Numbered from the stretch's first letter, positions 12,713-25,468 are shown. The stretch is DNA of 64,000 nt from Warburgia ugandensis (GCA_035236585.1 CP141134.1:22932414-22996413), one strand, 5' to 3'. Notes: generated by a model not told the origin, from the sequence alone. Numbers and translations: made by a program.

Positions 12713-12936
12713 ATAATATTTTCCTAACCTAGCCTATTTACCCATGCACTTCCCAAGTGGTGTGGGAATCCATACATACTTTCCACCACACCTGGGTTAT
12801 GATGCATCACGTCACTTCCTAGGGAATGCTTTAACAGCCCTTGCTTATTTTTTCATAGCACCTGAGATTCGATACAACGTACCCTCCAAGGGAAAGCCCT
12901 AGCAACCCTTGTCCATTTTTCACTGCCATTTTTTAA

Positions 12937-14010
12937 TTTTTTTTAAGCACACTATCCACAATTCTCTTTTACACTCTATCGAAGGCCTATTCAATGTCAA
13001 GTTAACGTAAAAACTTGCCCACCCATTCTCTTTTCATTAAATCCAAATATTTGTTTGCAATCAGAGAGAATATATAATGTTCCTTACAAAAAGGAATGTT
13101 ACTTATTGAGGAGATATCACTTGAACCAAAGCCTTAATGAATCAATTGAAATGCACTTTAAAGAGGATTTTATAGATGTCCTTGACTAAACTAATTGGGT
13201 GAAAATCTTTGAGTGAGTTTGCTACCAGGAATGAAGCACCTAGGTGCTTATCAATAGGTTCACCCTTGAAAAAGCCACAATGAATTTCATAACATCCTAA
13301 AGTAGAATTTGTTCCAAGGTTTTGATATCCTTCACTTTTAAATAATGATTCTTTGATTCCTTATTCGAGAAAGGGAGCCTCCATTGTTTTGTGGCTTCAT
13401 TATCGATTGTGTCAAAGTCAAGTTGCTTCAAAAATGGGCATAATTGAAGCTCTAAGGTGTAAAGGTTTTTGTAGAAGACAAGCACCTCCATACAAATCAA
13501 TTTTGGATCTTTCACTCTGTGACCCTTGAGCTTCAAAGCAGCAGTTTGGTTTAATCTTTTATGAGTAGTAGCTGTATGATGGACGAACTTTGTATTGAAA
13601 TCTCCTTCTTGTAGCCACTTAGTCTAAAATATTTGCCTCCATAGAATTTCATCATAAAATTCTATTGCACCAATTTGCTCTTTCATGATATTTCTGTGTG
13701 CAATTTTACCTTGAGTTAGGGGTGATGATTCTTCTTTGGAGTTATTATCAACTATTTCAGATGTCAATTATTATAATTTCTTTCTCCGATCATGTTTGGA
13801 ATGCTAGACCCAATGGTTTAGCTTTTATTTAACAAATTTAAGCTTTAAGGAAAACCTATTTCCAATATTCATTTGCAAAGATGGATTAAAGTAGTTCCAC
13901 CACTCTTTTATCTGAGTAATAAGACTTCTTTCTTCCAGCCAAGCTAACACATACAAGAATGAGGTTTCACTCTACAAGTTCTTTATCAATTTACAATTAC
14001 ACAGAAGGAT
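12937..14010 (-). pseudogene. L1 ORF2 reverse transcriptase N-terminal half (broken)
   Basis: This is the upstream part of the same L1 ORF2, right of the RTE insertion. Recognisable blocks, right to left, are IKEWWNYFNPS near 13900, WLQEGDFNTKF near 13600, and KLKGHRVKDPKLICMEVLVF with FYKNLYT at about 13450-13536. Degraded equivalents of the SLIPK and RPISL stretches follow, then LDIEKAFDRV-like motif A near 12990. Stops and frameshifts are frequent. The coding similarity ends within a few bases of the RTE boundary at 12936. Confidence 0.78.
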
Positions 14011-14860
14011 TTTAAATTTGGCATAAAGAAGTCAGTTTTTAGTCTATCGGCTTCATAAACATTTTCCAAGTCTGTTAAAAAAACAAGACAAAAATCACAC
14101 TTAAGAAGTCATTTTGTTAAAAATCAACTTCATTCATCTGGAGCAAAGAACGTTTTTTGCTAGGAAGGACTTTTAAATATGTTTTTAGAAAAAAGAATGT
14201 AAAAGTTTATACTTTTAAAGTCATTATTTGAAAATGACTTCAGAAGTATAGACTTTTAAAGTTTTTTTTTTTTAATGACTTTAAAAGTTCTATTTTAGTT
14301 TATCATGAAAAAAGTTGGTTTTGATAAATTTGAAAGTTAGTATCTAAAACTAACTTTAAAAGTACTAATATGGTATAAGAATATTTACGTTGACTATCAT
14401 TTTTTTATTTCTGAGTATCTTTATCTATACACAAACTGAAGCTCATATAGGTTGATTTTCATTGTGCCTATATTCAACCAAATACCAACTACAAATTGGA
14501 ATTATATATATATATATATATATTTTCACTTGATATCGAATTGAGTGTCTCATATATATATGTATGTTTGATATATTTTGCATGCATGGTAGTTATGGTT
14601 AGAAACTTTCCTTTTTACAGTTAAATTTCTTTTTGAATGAATCTTTCATGTCTTGCATTGTTCTTCATTGTTAATTGGAAATTTTCACGTGTGTGCACAC
14701 ATGTAATTTAGTTTTCTCAAACACTTACAATTCTTCTATACATAGCGTTTGGTAAAATGCATGGATGAGCTCACTATAATCTTTTCATGTCTAACGAGTC
14801 TTCACACATAGATTAGATTCAATTATTTCAAAAAAAAGAAGACAAAAATACTTGGATGAC
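14011..14860. other. A/T-rich spacer with short inverted repeats
   Basis: No coding similarity seen. Bases 14200-14290 contain inverted copies of ACTTTTAAAGTCATT-like words that could fold, and an AT dinucleotide tract lies at about 14504-14522. The stretch could be a decayed MITE, but I could not define terminal repeats or a target duplication. Confidence 0.4.
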
Positions 14861-17056
14861 TGTGACAAAGCTTAAGAATCATCATTCCAGCATGATTTTA
14901 AAGGTCAAGATAATCTTTTGGACTAGCAATGGATGCGATTAAAGGAGTTAAAGATGGCCAAAGTGGGACCATGAAGTAAGCTATGCACTTTCACCACCTT
15001 TGCATAGGTCGCATGTAAGCCACCTTAGCCATATGAGCCATGGGAGATGGTGATAAGCTAAGGAATCCAAGATAAACTAGTCAAGCCACTCAAGCCGAGG
15101 GATGCACACATGAAGCCAAGCTAAGAGAGCCATCTAAGCCAGCCATGAAGCCTAGCCAATGGAGCCCTCAAAGTTAGTCATCAAAGCCATTAAGCTAATC
15201 TAAATGGAATGCTATGATTGGAGAAAAATCAAGAGGATTATCCATGAGATTTTAAGGAATATTTTGAAGATAATTAAGGGAAATCTTATTAGGATCAGTT
15301 GGCATAGGGACTAATTAGATGAGAAACTTTCAATTTTGATGTTTTTCCCACCTTCCACCCACCTTCTTTTCTTCTTCCCATCTCTTTCCCACCTTATCAT
15401 CTCACCCACCTTTTGAATTTGATGGTGCCTCCAAAAAATTTTGAAAGGGGAAATGCCCTTCCTAAAAAGCTGGAGTCTCCCACCTACTCCACCCCAACAT
15501 GGTAGCCACTTCTCACCCCTTGTTTTCTAAATGAAAACCTTAGCCTGTCCCCTATCCTAGCCATCCAAAATAACCTGATTTCATCCCCACCACACCTTCT
15601 TATTAGGATACCCTAGGAAAATTGCGAGAAAAACTATAAAATCTCCACCAAACTAAAGGAGAAGAGATCTTTTACACTAGGAAAAAGATGCTTCCTCCAT
15701 AAAAGGAGACATCTTCTTCCTAAGCCCCTTCTCTCAACTCTTTTGCTTGTTGCCTTGGATCTCCTTTGCTTGCTACTCTCTTCCTGAAGTGTGAAGCAAC
15801 TCTCCAAGCTATTCCACATCTAAACCTTAGGGTAGTTGATTCTCCTTTCAAGGTTGGTTCATCTTTTCATGCTAGCTTTTTCTTTACTTTCCTTTGGTTT
15901 TCCTTACCTTAAAGACTAAGATTTAAGGTAGGTTTTTTGTTGAAGTGATAGCCAAGGGAAGTTGTCTTGAAGCTAGTTTCTCCTTTTTCCTTTCATTATC
16001 TTGAGTTCTCTTTTTAGTTTTCCTGAATTCTAACCTTGTTCTCTTAGTATCCCTTGAGTTTTTCCTTGTTATTCCATTAGAATTTTCCTTGAATTTCAAT
16101 CATGCTTACTCATGATTGATAGTTGCAACAATTGAAAAAGGATCAGCTTGTAGTTGTGGGTGGATTAAGATCAAGTGGACTTCATTGTAATAGGATTTTA
16201 TTTTCATATTTGGATTACATGTATTGGAGCTTTATGTTAATGGATGTCCAATAGTTAATAGTTTACATTCTTGAATGTTTTCTTAAATTAGAGTTGATTA
16301 GTTCTATGTTTTACACTTTCTATTGAGTGAATGATTCAACTATTATGCCACTAAAATTTCTTTTCATGGTTGGTTTTGTTTAATTTCCAACACCATGCAC
16401 TTTATGTTCACCTGAATTTTCAAGCACCCATTAGTTCTTTAGATTTCTTAGTTAATATCAAAATAAGATTGCATTCTTTAGGATTTGCAAAGTTGTTAAT
16501 TAATTAAGATTTTAGTTGCTGTCGTCACTCATGATTGGAAAATAGTTACTTATGTTGATCTTAATTATTTTGTTCGCATGTTGTGCTAAGAGTGTAGTTG
16601 TTAAAGTTTCCTTTTCCATAAGCTTAAGTACTTTATTTAGAAGATTGAATGGTTAAGAAATTAGTTGATCAATACATGTTTCCTTAGGTTAGTTGTTAAT
16701 TTCATGCTTAAGACAGTGAAGTTAAGAAAGCTGTTAAAATTGCACTTTAGGAAAGTTGCTTATTTGCATTTTTAGGAAGTTCTTACTTTAGGAAAGTCTT
16801 TAATATAGGAAATTCATAAATTTAGATAGTCTCATTAAGGCGATTTTTACTTTTGGAAAGGTGCATGTTTTAGGAAAGTTTCAATTTCAGCATACTTAAA
16901 CTAAAAGAAATATTTCTTGAATTTTGCTAGGTTAGATAGTTTAAAATAGGGACCACTAGCCTCACATTAGTTCAACTCCTCATGGGATCAACCTCATTAA
17001 CATGCTATATTGCAAACAATTCATGTGCTTGTGAGTTTTATTTAAAATAACAACAA
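14861..17056 (+). mobile_element. LTR of an Athila-like Gypsy element (left end uncertain)
   Basis: The right end is clear. CTCCTCATGGGATCAACCTC is followed by a degenerate ATGCTATATTGCA stretch and finishes in AACAACA near 17056. This parallels the conserved right end of the other Athila-like LTRs here (at 20640-20711, 29140-29222 and 38615-38689). A TATA-type box, CTATAAAA, occurs at 15634-15641, at a plausible distance for the LTR promoter. No primer-binding site follows, so it is either a solo LTR or a 3' LTR. The left end near 14861 is a guess from the TG at about that point, without a matching target duplication. Confidence 0.5.
15634..15641 (+). promoter_or_regulatory. TATA-type box of the LTR promoter
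   Basis: CTATAAAA, followed by C-rich leader-like sequence. Similar boxes occur in the other LTRs of this window. Confidence 0.45.
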
Positions 17057-17149
17057 ACCTATAAACCTATGACTTGCATTATCTTCATATAGTATTTATC
17101 CTTGTGGTTCTATGAGCAATAGGTATAGTAATTGGCTTATTATAATGGT

Positions 17150-18226
17150 TTGTTACAACCTATCACTGTCCTTATGCATGAAAAGGAAGTTCATGATGGT
17201 AACTATGTTGATATCACATCCAAAGCATCTAGGGATCTATATTGACATATACTTGGCTACCTTGATTGATGATCTTGAGATGCTATAGGACATAGCTGTT
17301 GAAGCTTATGATGCATACAAGAAATAGTCAGTTACCCTAAAAGATATACTATTGTGGACAACAAGTGATGTCCCTACGTATGGTAATTTGTCTAGATGCA
17401 CCATGAAGAGATGTAATGCTTATCCTATCTATAGTGACCAAACATGTGTCGTACAGCTTAAACATAGTAGGAAAATAGCATTCCTTAACCACAAATGATG
17501 GTTACTCAGAGACCATTCATACCATTTTACGAAGGGAAATTTAATGGTGTGTAGCAGTAAAGATGCCTCCAAAGATGTTTATAGGATGACAAGTATTATA
17601 ATAAGTTAAAAATCTTAATGTCTTATGGGGAAATAAGAAAGCAACTCTAGAAGTTGTTGGAAGAAGAAGAAGTCAATATTCTTTTAGCTTGCATACTAAA
17701 AATTACTACATTTTCGTCATTTGCATAATGTCATGCACGTTGAGAGGAATGTGTGTAAAAGCTTAACTAGTACTTTACTTAACATTTCTGGAAAAATGAA
17801 GTATGGACATGCAGTTCAAATGAATCTTATGAAGATTGGTTTGAAGAGAAGGTTTCATCCACATGCTAAAGGCAATCGAGAAACATACCTGCTTAAAGCA
17901 AATTATAAGTTCAATAGAGAGGAGAGAAGAATAGTGTGTCAAATCCTATCCGAGCTCAAAGTCTTAGATAACTACTTAATGGGTATAGGAATGTTGCAAA
18001 TATACCTCCATATTTAGAAAATTTTAGGATTAATAATCACTTAATTATAATTAATTAGGATTAATTATATTGTTTTACAAGTCCAGAGTACAAAATTAAA
18101 AAATGCACAATTTTATCAATTTTACTTTGAAAGAGCAATTTCACATTCCAAACTACATGAGGGGACACACATGTCATAAATGAAGTTGTGGAGGTTTAAA
18201 AGGATCATTGGATATCACTATTGAAG
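17150..18226 (+). pseudogene. CACTA (En/Spm) transposase TNP2 fragment, copy 1
   Basis: A broken piece of the TNP2-type transposase of CACTA DNA transposons, which cuts and moves the element. In order I read NLSLSLCMKRKFMMV, ISHPKHLGIYIDIYLATLID, LLWTTSDVPTYGNLS and RKIAFLNHK. The intact frame 17721-18017 follows, with HNVMHVERNVCKSLTSTLL, ISGKMKYG and RFHPHAKGNRETYLL. Stops and shifts occur before 17700. The similarity to non-coding sequence shared with copy 2 extends to 18226, where it stops at the first base of a solo LTR. Terminal CACTA repeats were not found. Confidence 0.82.
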
Positions 18227-19125
18227 TGTTGAGTCCTTAATTTTGCCTAAAATAACCTTAGATTAATATTTTATTAGATCATTTAACAAGGTTATTTTAT
18301 GATTTAAATTAATTTTAACTATAATTGATCATCCAACCGTTAATTTGAAAAGTTAACAATCGGATGATTATTATAGCTAATTACCTACATAAGATAATTC
18401 TAATTTTGTATTGTGTTTTGCAGATAATTCAAAGGATGTTGGATGATTCAGATCAGCTTATTTTGATGGGTCCTATGCCACAAAGTAGGGCTCTAATGGA
18501 TGCATGCTAGCCAAGCATGGGCAAATCTGACCAAGCATGGGAACTCCCCTTACAAAGAAAAGAGGGCTAGGATTTTGGGGGATCTCCTCTTTTTCCTTCT
18601 ACGATAGGAAAAAGCTGCTCCTTCCCTTCTTTCTTGTCCTTCATTCTCTTTTTTTTCCTTGGACAAAGAGAGGTGGAAGGATTGTTCTAGCACGCCTCTC
18701 AATCTATCCCTTTCTCTTTTAGTTTTTTCTTCTCTCTTCTTCTCTTCCCTCCTTCCTTTCTTTCTCTTCCTTCATTCTCTTCTTTTTCCTTGGACAGAGA
18801 GGGGGAAGGATTGTTCCAACACGCCTCTTAATCCTTCCCATTTTTCTTTCATTTTTTTTTTCTTCTCTCTTCTTCTCTTCCCTTTGACGGAGAGAGGCGG
18901 AAGCACCGTTCCTTTCCACCACTCAATCTGTCCCTCTCCTTTCTCTTTTCTTTTTCCTTCCACAGTAGGAGCAAACAGCTTCTTCCATTCTTCATTCTCC
19001 CTCCTCGAGGAGAGATGTGGATGAACTGTTCCTCTCCACCTCTCTCTCTTGTGCTCTCCTTGCTTCTTCTTCTTCACCCTTTCCCTCTTCACGGGGGAGA
19101 GGCAGGAAGACTGTTCCTCATCCAC

Positions 19126-19153
<28 letters not shown>
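19126..19153. repeat. (CT)n microsatellite in the solo LTR
   Basis: About 28 bases of CT repeat within the pyrimidine-rich part of the LTR. Confidence 0.95.
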
Positions 19154-19157
<4 letters not shown>

Positions 19158-19413
19158 TGCCTTTTCTTCCCATTTTTCGGCAAATGCCTCTCGGTTCTCA
19201 TTTTCCTATTTTCTAGCAAAACCTAGATCGTCCTTCTTCTCTTCATTCTCTACGTTTTTTATCACCAAATCCTCCTCATCCATTCACTGTCACCACCCAG
19301 TTGGCACAACCCCAACCGCACCTTCCTATTCTCCAGTTTCCATTGTTGCAACTCCGCTCCCTTCTCTCTGTGTTACGCTCCCTCATGCTATGCCTCTTCC
19401 TCCTTCTAAAATC

Positions 19414-19515
<102 letters not shown>

Positions 19516-20711
19516 CCTTAGTCATGGCCGAATCAAAGCGTTGCACCCATCACCTACTAGCTTCACTTCCCTAAGCACTTTCTTGTCACGGCATCACGAC
19601 TCATATCAACCCGAGCCGCACTCATTTTCCTCTTCAGCTTCTACCTCTACTTCTCTCGTTTTGGATTTCTCACTGGCCAACCCCCATCTCTTCCTCTGCT
19701 TCCACACCGGACGACATCCCAACCGACCTAGCTAGCCAGATCTCCTCCATGCACCTTTGCCGGCCGGCTTTCTCCTGTCTATCTCTCTCTACCTCTACTG
19801 CTTCTCTCACCTGCAGCTTTCTCTCATTCTCCCATGTTCCCTCTCTTTCACCTTCCATCTCTCTCTTCAAATCTCTCTCGGCAACCTAGATTTCCCTTTT
19901 TCTCCCAGATCGTTTATGACAAAACCCATCTCTCTCTGCTCTATATGCTCTCCTCCAGCGAGATCACTGGAGAAAACCCAACACCGCATCTTTCCCCCCT
20001 CTTCTCTTCCTGTTTTTTCCCTCTCTAGTCTCCCCCTCTAACTCCCATTTCTCCCTTCGGCTGGCTAGAGGAGAAAACCTAGATTTGGTTTTTCTCCCCT
20101 GCCTTCTCCTTCCCCCTCCACTTCTTTCCTCCTCCTTCCTTCTTCTCCGACTTCATTCTCCTTCCGGTTTCTAGTTTTTTCTTTTAAAATCAGAAATATG
20201 GAGAAATTCCAGGAATACACATGGGACTTTAATTCTAATAACATTTGTATCATGTTTTGTCTTTTACCCTATTTTGTCTTTATGTGTATCAATGTTTTAC
20301 TTAATCCAAGTTAGTGTTGTTGTCAGATTTACTTCTAGAATATCTATTTCTACTTCTTGTTTGTTGCGTGACACAATGATCAAGACAGAGGAATTGTATT
20401 CAGCTTGTTATCGCATTTAATTTGTGTTGAAGTTACCTTGTTACTGATTAGTACTTGTTGTGATCTGCTGCGTGACACAACAGTCAAACAGGGAAGTTCT
20501 CTTTATTTGTAATTTTGCTGTCATTTCTTGCTTACTTAACTCTAGCGTTTTGTTTACTCATGGAATGATTAATGAACTTGAATTTCATTTTTGTCAAATT
20601 GCAATTAAAATTTGTGTAAACTCCAACATGTAAGTTGAGTCCCAGTGAAAATTGACCTGTATTTGCATAGCTATAATATAACAACTGTACACTTGCAAAA
20701 AAACATCAACA

Positions 20712-21201
20712 TTTTCGTCATTTGATTAATGTCATGCACATTGAGAGGAATGTGTGTAAAAGTTTAACCAGTACTTTACTTGACATTCCTGGAAAAATGA
20801 AGTATGGACATGTAGTTCAAATGAATCTTATGAAGCATCCACATGCTCAAGGCAATCAAGAAACATACCTACTTAAAGCAAATTATAAGTTCAATAAAGT
20901 GGAGAGAAGAATAGTGTGTAAAATCCTACCTGAGCTCAAAGTCTTCAATAACTACTTAATGGGTATGGGAATGTTACATATATACCTCCATATTTAGAAA
21001 TTTTTAGGCTTAATAATCACTTAACTATAGTTAATTAGGGTTAATTATACTATTTTACAAGTCTAGAGTACAAAATTAAAAAATGCACAATTTTATCAAT
21101 TTTTCCCTGAAAGAGCAATTTCACATTCCAAACTACATGAGGGGACACACATATCATAAATGAAGTTGTGGAGGTTTAAAAGGATCATTGGATATCACTA
21201 T
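20712..21201 (+). pseudogene. TNP2 transposase fragment, copy 2
   Basis: A diverged second copy of 17711-18226. It starts TTTTCGTCATTTG directly after the solo LTR and includes the frame 20722-20997 (INVMHIERNVCKSLTSTLL, IPGKMKYG, HPHAQGNQETYLL). A 24-base in-frame deletion relative to copy 1 removes the residues between NLMK and HPHA. Similarity to copy 1 ends at about 21201-21206, where a different LTR begins. Upstream TNP2 parts seen in copy 1 are absent here. Confidence 0.82.
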
Positions 21202-24200
21202 TGAAATTACAATGGCCAAAAACCCTACGCTTAACTCCAACTCAAATAAGGGTGAAAGGTGCCAATTTTCAATTTGAAGTATAATTGGACACATCTCACT
21301 ACCTTTGGAAGCTTATGAAAGAATCTTAATTCATATACATCTGAATCATATACAATAAAAGCTTCTTAGAAGAAAAAAGAAGAATGGGATCACATGAAGA
21401 CTTTTTCACTTATTTTCTCTCTCCTACTCAACCAATGAGAAGATGTCTCATCTAAATTAGATATTGTAGTATGATTAGTCCACATGAGCATATGAAGATC
21501 TTCAAGAATCAAGGCCATTCATCCTAGGGCAATCCAATCCTACTGTGAAGAAGAAAATGAAGGTTAAAGAAGGTTTACGTGTCATAAATGGATCTCATCC
21601 ATTCAAGTAAGGGTAAGTATGATCTAAGAGCTATAAATGAAGTATTAACAAGATCAAAACCCGAGCCACCTTTTTAGTGTTGAAAAGTCAAACCAAAACC
21701 CTAAGGAACGGAAGATCTCAACTGTTCAATTTCATCCAAGGGTCCATATATCTTAGGGTTTCTAAATTACTTACACATACATCCATGTGCATTCCATACC
21801 CCCTCTTTAGGACTTTCAACGTATGAAAAACCTTAGATTTTCCCCCCAATTTTCCATGTATTTCATTCTTTTTCCTTCCAATTTCTTTCCCTACTTATTC
21901 GTTATCTTTTCCTACTTTTTATTTAATTTTCTTTCTATTTTCTCCCATTTTCCACCTTCACTTTCTTATAATGAAAATCACACCTCTCCCCATAAAATCC
22001 ACCTTCTAATTTGGTTTCATACCCTTCCCTTCCCTCTAAAGTTGTCTCCTTGGTCCCCCTTTCTAATTCTCTCTTTCCCCACTTATTCCCTTCTTCTCTT
22101 AAACTTTCTTCTTTCTTTTCTCCTTCCATTCCTATCTTATTTCTTCCATTCCCACACTTCATTCCTATATTTGAATTCCACACCCTCCATCTATCCATTG
22201 GTTCAAAATCAACTTAAGTGGCTTGTTCTCAACACTTGAAGTCTCTTAACCCTTATGTTAAGAAATCTATAAATTAAAAAAAGTTGTTAAGAATTAGGTT
22301 TACATCTTTCAACTTTCCCTTGAGTGCATAGCCAAATCAAAGGAGAAATAGAGATACAAAGATCACACCCACTCAAGCTCCCTTCAAGCTTCCATGATCA
22401 AATGCCTTGGAGCTAAAGGTAAGGTCTTAACCTAATCTAACTTCTTTCTTGCTTATTTTTCTTTTTCTTTCTCTACCACTTTCTATGTTTTCCATTCACC
22501 TTCTTCAAGCATGCATTCATCTAGGTTTTTCTTATTTAGATTGCTAATGTAGTTACATGCATCATCCTTCATGTTACTTAGATTTGCATGCATGAATTAG
22601 TTGTAGTTTTTTCTTTGTTTTCCATCTTATATTCTCATCTTTCCTTGCATTGTAATTCATGCTTAGCATCGTAATTCCATTTGTCTTAAAGTAATTTAGA
22701 TTCATATTATGTTTCCTTTACATTCAATTAGGTTTTACATGTATATATGGAATAGGGTTTTCAAAGCATTCCAATTTTTTTGTGGTCGCCTTTTTCAAGT
22801 TCATACGCATGGAAAATTTAACATCATGTTTAGGTTACAGTCATTATAGTATAATTATTTAGTTTTGTTTCTTTAGGTTATGTTTACTTTGTAGATCTAG
22901 GTTGTAGCATAGTTTCCAATTTAGATCACTTAGTTTTCATGTTTTTAAGCACATTCCTATTTTAGAAGTAGGGTACTTTCTATTTTGAATTCCTTGTTTA
23001 GATATTAGATTTTCTTCCTTTGTAGTTTTAAAAACTTTAGATCTTACAGATGCTTTAGGATTAGTTTAGTTCCATTTGAGAAAGTAGTTGCATACTAGAT
23101 TTTTAGATCTAGTACTTTCCAAACTTAGGCATAGAACTTTCCTAATTTAGAAACATAGTTTGACTTCCTATTTTTGATTGGTTATTTTCTAAGAAAATTT
23201 AAAAACTTTGTGCATAGTAGTCCATAAGCATTCTTAGTTTATAAAGTCATACATATCATGGTAGAATTAGGCATCTTAATTGTATATAGTGTAAGCATAT
23301 CACTTTCCATGTAGAAACACACACTTTCCATTTTCTAAGTTGCATGCATGGATCCTTCCATGCCAGATTTGCATGCATCTCACATTGGTTCCTATTCTAT
23401 TCTCACTTTCCTTTATTCACACCTATTTCCACTTTCTAATTCCATCTTTCACACACCCACTTTCTAATTTTAGATTTCATGCATAATAGATGTTAGTTAG
23501 CATTCATGTATCATTCCTCTTTCATTCTTTCTACTTTCATTTCTTTTTTTTATATAGAGTTGGATTAAGGAAAAGGAAAGATTTCTTAGAAATAACAAAA
23601 CTTTCTAAACTTTTAATTAAAGTTGGGGAAAACATGCAAATTCATGCATAAGCTACCTAGGTTCCTAGCTAAAGACCCTCATACTCAGGGATAGGGATAC
23701 ATCATGTGTTTACTTATCACTTCATCTCCTAAGGCTAGGAATTGGTGAGTCGTAAAGCAAGGGCCATGGTCTCCAATCCATTTTCTTTTCTTCTATTTCA
23801 TGTTTAAGGAAGAAAGCCTCTTATATGGTTCAACTTCCTTAAAGATGAGTGACCTCTAATCACCTCTTCATCTAAACTCTCTTAAGCTGCTCTCTTTCTT
23901 TTAAAAGTTTCTCTCTTAGTAAAACTATAGTAACCTTTTCTACTTCCATCTCTATCATTCTCCTTTTCTTTCTTAGCTGGTGATTGTTTAGGGAAAAAGT
24001 GTTAGGACTCCTCTTTTCTTGGTTGCACTAATACTTCATTTCTAAGGATCATTGGATGGGATTTGCCAGTTTTGGCAAGTTAGGCTATAGAGGATAAAAA
24101 GCTTGGTGGTAATTTAGTATATTTTTTATTGAAGAGAAGTATCCAAGCTCTTGTTGAGTGACACAGTATATGGAGCAGAATTCAAGTCCAGATATGAAGG

Positions 24201-24697
24201 ACATTTACTTGCTTTATTTACATGCTTTCTTTTCATTGCTTATGTAATAATTCCTTGTAATTTGGTCATTAATGAAATAGTTCTTTTTTCCTTTTCTTAG
24301 TTAATTTGTTCCTTACTTTTCTTTTCCAATTGGTGTAGTTTTAAAAAGTTACTTGAATGTGTAATTGTAGTTTTAGATAGTTTCCTTAGTAATTTAGAAT
24401 GTTTCTTTTTCTAGATAGTTGTAAATTTTAAAAGGTTTCCTAGTTTATTTCTTTGTTTATTTAGATAGTTTCTTACTTTTCTTAATTACTTGCTTTCTAA
24501 TATAGGAATACTTTTTAGTTGCTTAGTTGTTTAGCTTTAGATATAAATGTCCTACACTTGAATGCTTGATAGGCTAAAGTAAGATGATTTAAATTCTAAT
24601 TAACTCCTTTTATCAAAGAGTCTCTATAGTATCAACTCATACTTGCTGATTCTATACTCCAACTAAGTCATCCACTAATATTATTTAAGACACATCA
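21202..24697 (+). mobile_element. 5' LTR of an Athila-like element (element B)
   Basis: The right boundary is firm. ACACATCA at 24697 is followed by AGTTTTTGGCACCATTG, the spacer and primer-binding site of this superfamily. The left boundary near 21202 (TGAAATTACAATGGCC) is where similarity between the two TNP2 copies stops and a stretch resembling the start of the other Athila LTRs begins. A possible TATA box, GCTATAAATG, lies at about 21630-21639. The LTR is about 3.5 kb and lacks the long CT tracts of its relatives. Only its leader follows, because a Tekay element interrupts it at 25469. Confidence 0.65.
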
Positions 24698-25468
24698 AGT
24701 TTTTGGCACCATTGTTGAGGACTTGCAATGAAATTTAATTAGATTTGGGTTGTAATACTTTACCACTAGTTATAGTCTTAAGATTGCATATAGAATAGTT
24801 TCTTTTATTTTTGCATACTTTCCTTATTCGTTAAGAATTTGATAATTTCCTTGTCATTTATGCAAGAATTTGGAGGAGAATAAAGACTTGGAGGAAGACT
24901 TTAGGATAGTTTCCTATTTTAATTTTTTACTTTAGTGGATTGCAGTGTAGACATGCTTGTAAATTTTTATACATAGCAATTCATTTAAACTTAAATTAAA
25001 GGATTGTAATAATACAGGTCAAGGGTGGGCCATCCTAACCTAGAAGAGGAGGTGACTTGTACATGGACCAACCCTTGTATAAGAAGACTATTTTTAGGAC
25101 CCCACTGTTAGCTATTCTAACTTCTTTCCAATTCCTAGATTAGTTGCATTATTAATTTAGTTGCATTTGGTTAGTAGTATAGAGCATATAGAAAGCATTT
25201 CCTTACTTATTGCATTCTAGTGTTTGCATTAGATTTACTACTTTCCTTGGATATTAGGGCACATTTACATGCTTTAAGATGAATGTATTGATTGAACTAT
25301 GTGGGAATGCTTAAATGAATTAGTAAGGGTGGATGTGATGACCTCCTTGGCCCATCTAAGTTAATCATCACCATATGCGCAACCCTAGCCTCAAGAATAA
25401 ATTTAAATCAACTTAGAAGAGACCTATAGCAGATGATGAGCATATAGGACCCTCTTGGAAGGAGGTGA
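24698..25468 (+). mobile_element. Internal leader of Athila-like element B, truncated by an insertion
   Basis: Untranslated leader after the primer-binding site. It aligns in order with 38714-39490 of the Athila element further right. Both share a GTAATACAGG(T/G)CAAG-like block, ACCCCACTGT, CCTAGATTAG, a TTGGTAGTA run, CTCCTTGGCCCA and GAGACCTATAG, ending at a GGACCCTC. No gag is reached because the Tekay LTR begins at 25469. The remainder of element B would lie beyond the right edge of the window. Confidence 0.75.
24704..24721 (+). promoter_or_regulatory. Primer-binding site of element B
   Basis: TGGCACCATTGTTGAGGA, a degenerate form of the tRNA-Asp-type site TGGCGCC... used by Athila-like elements. 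Confidence 0.7.

Larger units (their letters stand above)
9859..12730 (-). pseudogene. RTE endonuclease-reverse transcriptase ORF (broken)
   Basis: This is the single ORF of the RTE element, now in pieces. The endonuclease includes GRFIGVDFNNYVG and VHGGYGIGERNEM at about 12180-12281, where the aspartate-containing motif is still visible, and a C-terminal block ending in FLLRN. The reverse transcriptase includes MSHIMKLFARVIEKR and VFIDLEKAYDRVPKELL (10675-10953, motif A). FADTIVLI at about 10478-10505 replaces the usual FADD and loses the second catalytic aspartate. The C-terminal part at 9859-10185 ends with IRLRWFGYVERR. It is more decayed than the + strand copy and not functional. Confidence 0.85.
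9732..12926 (-). mobile_element. RTE-type LINE, nearly full length, inserted in the L1
   Basis: About 3.2 kb, close to the usual length of plant RTE elements. On the minus strand it starts with a 5' UTR (12926 to about 12730). The endonuclease starts near 12700 (TWNIETLI, then ETKW and GYKLWYVGKNNNRN), and the reverse transcriptase follows. The end is GGTCTTGATGATGATG at 9735-9750. CATTTTTTAA flanks both ends (9722-9731 and 12927-12936), a candidate target duplication. Flank and element are both A/T-rich, so chance cannot be fully excluded. Internal tandem duplications lie at 11770-11936 and 12581-12712. Confidence 0.85.
9722..12936. repeat. Candidate target-site duplication of the RTE (9722-9731 and 12927-12936)
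   Basis: CATTTTTTAA is found immediately outside both ends of the RTE element. It splits the L1 reverse transcriptase between motif A and motif B, which independently marks the same junction. Confidence 0.65.
7383..14010 (-). mobile_element. L1-type LINE, 5'-truncated, split by an RTE insertion
   Basis: The element runs right to left. ORF2 homology starts at about 14010, is interrupted at 12926-9732 by an RTE element, and resumes at 9721 down to the RNase H domain. The 3' end at about 7383-7400 is an A-rich tail (read on minus as AAAATAAAATAAAAAAAT). ORF1, the endonuclease and the 5' UTR are missing, as is usual for truncated L1 copies. Removing the RTE joins the palm motif A block to the region before motif B in the expected order. 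The exact 5' end and the target duplication are uncertain. Confidence 0.82.
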
